Shown here one piece after another: positions 33,673 to 36,022 of a stretch of DNA of 36,022 nucleotides. How positions within the stretch are numbered: position 1 is the first letter of the stretch; each line of letters opens with the position of its first letter. This stretch comes from an uncultured Bacillota bacterium (GTDB taxonomy: Bacteria > Bacillota_I > Bacilli_A > RFN20 > CAG-449): positions 1 through 36,022 of the forward strand of contig CAJKZK010000006.1 of assembly GCA_905204225.1 (NCBI GenBank), written 5' to 3'. The notes below the pieces were generated by a model. That model had not been told where the DNA came from, did not search any database, and saw only the letters and a program-made list of their open reading frames with translations. Made by a program: the position numbers and the translations under genes.

Positions 33673-34501
33673 AAAATTAAAAGATATTATTCAAGAATCC
33701 AAAAAATATATTACCGAAGAATTATCCTTTGAAGAGATTAAATGGCTCTTAAAGGATATTTTTTCGTTAGAAGATTATGAATTAATTACAAGAAATAATG
33801 ATATTTTTGATGATGAAAAATTTATGACTTTATTAAAAAAAGCTAATGATATACCTGTTAGTTATTTATTGGGCTATCAAGATTTTTATGGTTATCGATA
33901 TAACGTTAATAAAAATGTTTTAATTCCAAGAAATGAAACAGAAGAATTGATTAATTATTGTTTAGAATATATTAAAAAAAATAATTATAAGAAAATAAAA
34001 ATATTGGAAATTGGAACTGGTTCTGGATGTATTTGTATTACTTTAAATAAAGAATTAGATAAATTAAATATTGATAATGAAATTACTTCTTGTGATATCT
34101 CTATCGATGCTTTAAAAGTGGCTAGAAATAATGCTTTAATATTAAAAAGTAATATAAATTTTATTGAATCTGATGTGTTTTCTAATCTTATTAATTATGA
34201 TTATGATTTAATTATTTCTAATCCTCCATATATAGAAAAAAATGAATTTGTTAGTAAAAGAGTTTTAAATAATGAACCACATATTGCTTTGTTTAGCGAT
34301 GAAACTGGATTAGAAATATATAAAAAAATATTTTCTCAAATAAATAAATTTATAAATTTAAAAGCTTTGTTTTTTGAAATATCACCATGTATAGAACAGG
34401 GCCTTGAATTATTAAAAAATAAATATTGTTCTAATTTTTGTTCTCAATATAAAAAAGATATTAATGGGTTTAATAGATTTGCTATATATTTAAAAGATTA
34501 A
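33665..34501 (+). CDS. prmC: Release factor glutamine methyltransferase
   Basis: SAM-dependent enzyme that N5-methylates the glutamine of the GGQ motif in RF1 and RF2. The 278 residues are normal: an N-terminal helical substrate-binding domain (about 1-75, with PVSYLLGYQDFYG), then the Rossmann fold with LEIGTGSGC (114-122), acidic motif SCDIS (142-146), and the catalytic NPPY (186-189). The start overlaps the end of prfA by eight bases, implying coupling. The prfA-prmC pair is a classic Firmicutes arrangement. Confidence 0.96.
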   Translation: MNRKLKDIIQESKKYITEELSFEEIKWLLKDIFSLEDYELITRNNDIFDDEKFMTLLKKANDIPVSYLLGYQDFYGYRYNVNKNVLIPRNETEELINYCLEYIKKNNYKKIKILEIGTGSGCICITLNKELDKLNIDNEITSCDISIDALKVARNNALILKSNINFIESDVFSNLINYDYDLIISNPPYIEKNEFVSKRVLNNEPHIALFSDETGLEIYKKIFSQINKFINLKALFFEISPCIEQGLELLKNKYCSNFCSQYKKDINGFNRFAIYLKD

Positions 34502-34542
34502 ATTTCAAAATATTGCCTCATAATTAAATTGTGGAGGAATTT

Positions 34543-34935
34543 ATGAAATCTATTTTTAGTTTTATTTCTTTAGTAGTAGTTTCTAGTTTTACTTTATGTT
34601 TAAAAGGACCAATTAATTTTGAATATAAATATAAAGTTATCAGCGCAAGTAATAGTCCATATGATATTCAACAAGCTTATATTTATAAAGAGAAATTAAT
34701 TGAGCAATATGAAAAACTTGTTTTTAATTTTGAACAAAGAGATTATCAACAAATAATTAAAGACAATATTTCTTCATTTGAATTTTCTTCTTGTTGTAAT
34801 GCTTATTATAATGGAAAAATAAATTTAATAATCGGAAAAGGATTAGGTTTAACTTTTTCAGGTGATTTAAAACATAATATTTGCGATGAAAATGCAATTC
34901 GTGAAAAATTTTATATCTTTGAAATCTTTAATTAA
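34543..34935 (+). CDS. Small secreted protein at the spoIIR position, possibly a diverged SpoIIR
   Basis: A 130-residue protein starting at the ATG behind GGAGG (34533-34537); a GTG at 34531 lies at that site and is rejected. Residues 1-22 form a hydrophobic signal or anchor segment. The next part reads YKVISASNSPYDIQQAYIYK, similar to the early SpoIIR pattern of hydrophobic-V-I-A-N-S-D-S-x-x-D-Q-x-x-K, and near the end LIIGKGLGLTF recalls the SpoIIR IGxGxGxNWWC region. The usual WWC and PPLC end is missing. In Bacillus the order prfA-prmC-spoIIR-...-ywlC-...-rpiB puts spoIIR exactly here. SpoIIR is a secreted signal that activates the SpoIIGA protease during sporulation. Position and motifs agree, but similarity is weak; it may have another role. 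Confidence 0.4.
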   Translation: MKSIFSFISLVVVSSFTLCLKGPINFEYKYKVISASNSPYDIQQAYIYKEKLIEQYEKLVFNFEQRDYQQIIKDNISSFEFSSCCNAYYNGKINLIIGKGLGLTFSGDLKHNICDENAIREKFYIFEIFN

Positions 34936-34949
34936 TTATAATATATGTT

Positions 34950-35558
34950 ATGGAAACAAAATTTTTAACTTTTACATCTCAAGAATGTCTTGATATTATT
35001 AAATCTAACGAAGTTTTATCTTTTCCAACTGAAACTGTTTATGGTTTAGGAATTATTTACGATTCTAAGGAGGCTTTTGATCGTCTTTGCAAATTAAAAA
35101 ATAGAATTCCTGATAAACCATTTACAATTATGGTTAGTAAAAAAGAAGAAATAAGTCAATTTGTTGATTTAAACGAAAAAATGCATAAATTAATTGATAA
35201 ATTTATGCCAGGAGAAATAACTATTTTATTCCCTTGTAAACAAGGCCTTTATCCATGGCTTACATTAAATCAAAAAACAGTAGGAATTAGAATTTCTGCT
35301 GATGAAAATGTTAGATCTTTAATTGCTAGAGTAGGTAAACCTATGTTAGTAACATCTGCTAATATGTCGTCTTTTCCAGCTTTATATAATAGTGAAGATG
35401 TTTATAAAGTATTTAATAATAAAATTTTAGGTATTGTTGAGGGTAAATGTGTTTCTAAACTTCCTTCTACTATCGTTTTAATTGATGGTGATAATTTAAA
35501 ATTAATAAGATTAGGAAGTATTTCATTTGAAGAAATTTTAAAGGAGTGGGAAAAATGA
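34950..35558 (+). CDS. tsaC: L-threonylcarbamoyladenylate synthase (TsaC/YrdC type)
   Basis: Makes threonylcarbamoyl-AMP from threonine, bicarbonate and ATP, the first step of t6A formation at position 37 of ANN-decoding tRNAs. The 202 residues cover only the YrdC domain, so it is the short TsaC type without the extra Sua5 domain. Motifs: SFPTETVYGLG (24-34), KLKNRIPDKPF with the KxR nucleotide-binding pair, PGEITILF, VGIRIS, TSANMS and PSTIVLI. No Shine-Dalgarno is visible before the ATG, and a TATAAT (34937-34942) ends seven bases before it. Its TGA overlaps the rpiB ATG. In Bacillus ywlC has the same place in the prfA region. Confidence 0.94.
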   Translation: METKFLTFTSQECLDIIKSNEVLSFPTETVYGLGIIYDSKEAFDRLCKLKNRIPDKPFTIMVSKKEEISQFVDLNEKMHKLIDKFMPGEITILFPCKQGLYPWLTLNQKTVGIRISADENVRSLIARVGKPMLVTSANMSSFPALYNSEDVYKVFNNKILGIVEGKCVSKLPSTIVLIDGDNLKLIRLGSISFEEILKEWEK

Positions 35559-35983
35559 AAATATCTTTAGCAAGTGACCATGGTGGATATCTTTTAAAAG
35601 AAGATATAAAAAAATATCTTTTAGATAAAGGCTATGAAGTAATGGATTGTGGTACTAATTCATTAGAATCATGCGATTATCCTATTTTTAGTAGAGAAGC
35701 TAGTAAATTAGTTAGTAATGGAACATGCCAATATGGAATAGTAGTCTGTACTACTGGTGAAGGTGTATGTATGACCGCTAATAAAGAACATGGTATTAGA
35801 TGTGGATTAGTTTATAATGAAGATGTTGCTAGATTAACTCGTGAACATAATAACGCTAATATGATGGCAATCGGTGCTAAATTTACTTCAAAAGAACAAG
35901 CTTTGAAATACGTTGATATTTTCTTAAATACAGAATTCTTAGGTGGAAGACACTTAAGAAGAGTAGAATTAATTGAAAAATAA
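35555..35983 (+). CDS. rpiB: Ribose-5-phosphate isomerase B (RpiB/LacAB family)
   Basis: Interconverts ribose 5-phosphate and ribulose 5-phosphate in the pentose phosphate pathway. The 142 residues are normal. ASDHGG (6-11), DCGTNS, DYP, the active-site Cys65 in GIVVCTTGEGVCMTANK, GIRCGL and REHNNANMMAIG (97-108) follow the family. The anion-binding GTG is TTG here (Thr66), a mild change that leaves open another sugar phosphate (LacAB or allose type). Start: ATG at 35555 behind AAGGAG (35541-35546), overlapping the tsaC stop as ATGA; a GTG at 35546 overlaps the ribosome site. The remaining 39 bases of the window hold no feature I recognise. Confidence 0.94.
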   Translation: MKISLASDHGGYLLKEDIKKYLLDKGYEVMDCGTNSLESCDYPIFSREASKLVSNGTCQYGIVVCTTGEGVCMTANKEHGIRCGLVYNEDVARLTREHNNANMMAIGAKFTSKEQALKYVDIFLNTEFLGGRHLRRVELIEK

Positions 35984-36022
35984 TATAAATATTAAGAAAT
36001 GCATAAAAATTCTTTATTTTAT

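Noticed and set aside
1..36022. Use of the Mycoplasma genetic code (TGA as Trp)
   Set aside because: Clear genes end in TGA (YfhO-like gene, marR, tsaC) and Trp in conserved motifs is TGG.
1..36022. CRISPR arrays, rRNA or tRNA genes
   Set aside because: No regularly spaced repeats, no GC-rich conserved rRNA blocks and no tRNA-like arms with GTTCGAATC-type loops were recognised. Exhaustive tRNA scanning was not possible by eye.

Overview
The window is very AT-rich DNA with short intergenic gaps and strong AGGAGG-like ribosome binding sites. Gene content and order are those of a Firmicutes/Bacilli chromosome. Several clear genes stop at TGA (the YfhO-like gene, marR, tsaC) and tryptophan is written TGG, so the standard bacterial code applies and not the Mycoplasma code. 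Low GC, many secreted lipoproteins and a bile salt hydrolase-family enzyme suggest an uncultured gut-associated member of the Bacilli (for example the RF39 or Erysipelotrichales-like groups). That placement is inference. No rRNA, tRNA or CRISPR array was recognised.

Region 1 (1-8608, + strand) is a housekeeping run: the end of a YybS/DUF2232-like membrane protein, gdpP (c-di-AMP phosphodiesterase), rplI, dnaB, walJ and rlmH, tightly packed or overlapping, then a large YfhO-like membrane protein. A GNAT acetyltransferase gene with a one-base frameshift (8560-9080, - strand) converges on, and overlaps, the end of the YfhO-like gene.

Region 2 (9241-18206) is a block of four large lipoproteins, one on the - strand and three on the + strand. 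Two carry BIG2-type Ig-like domains. The other two are tandem paralogues that share MP-motif beta repeats and a larger module of about 190 residues that I do not recognise, present three times in all. Region 3 (18389-20494) has a DUF1846 protein followed by about 600 bases of gene debris: a truncated 16-codon reading frame, promoter-like tandem repeats, and an internally deleted AAA/DUF4143-type ATPase.

Region 4 (20495-25678) is a four-gene efflux operon: a MATE exporter, a MarR regulator and two ABC half-exporters. The two ABC subunits have complementary degenerate ATPase motifs, as expected for an asymmetric heterodimer. A dyad over the probable operon promoter is a candidate MarR operator. 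Region 5 (25781-30296) has eno, a YggS-family PLP protein, a hemolysin III/PAQR protein, a choloylglycine hydrolase and tdk.

Region 6 (30331-32376, - strand) has hpt, a DUF3810 membrane protein with an HExxH motif, and a small ferredoxin. Region 7 (32581-35983, + strand) is prfA-prmC-X-tsaC-rpiB, the order known from Bacillus. X lies where Bacillus has spoIIR and looks like a very diverged SpoIIR. The best candidates for something undescribed are the lipoprotein block with its repeated module, the SpoIIR-like gene, and the repeat-preceded ATPase remnant.
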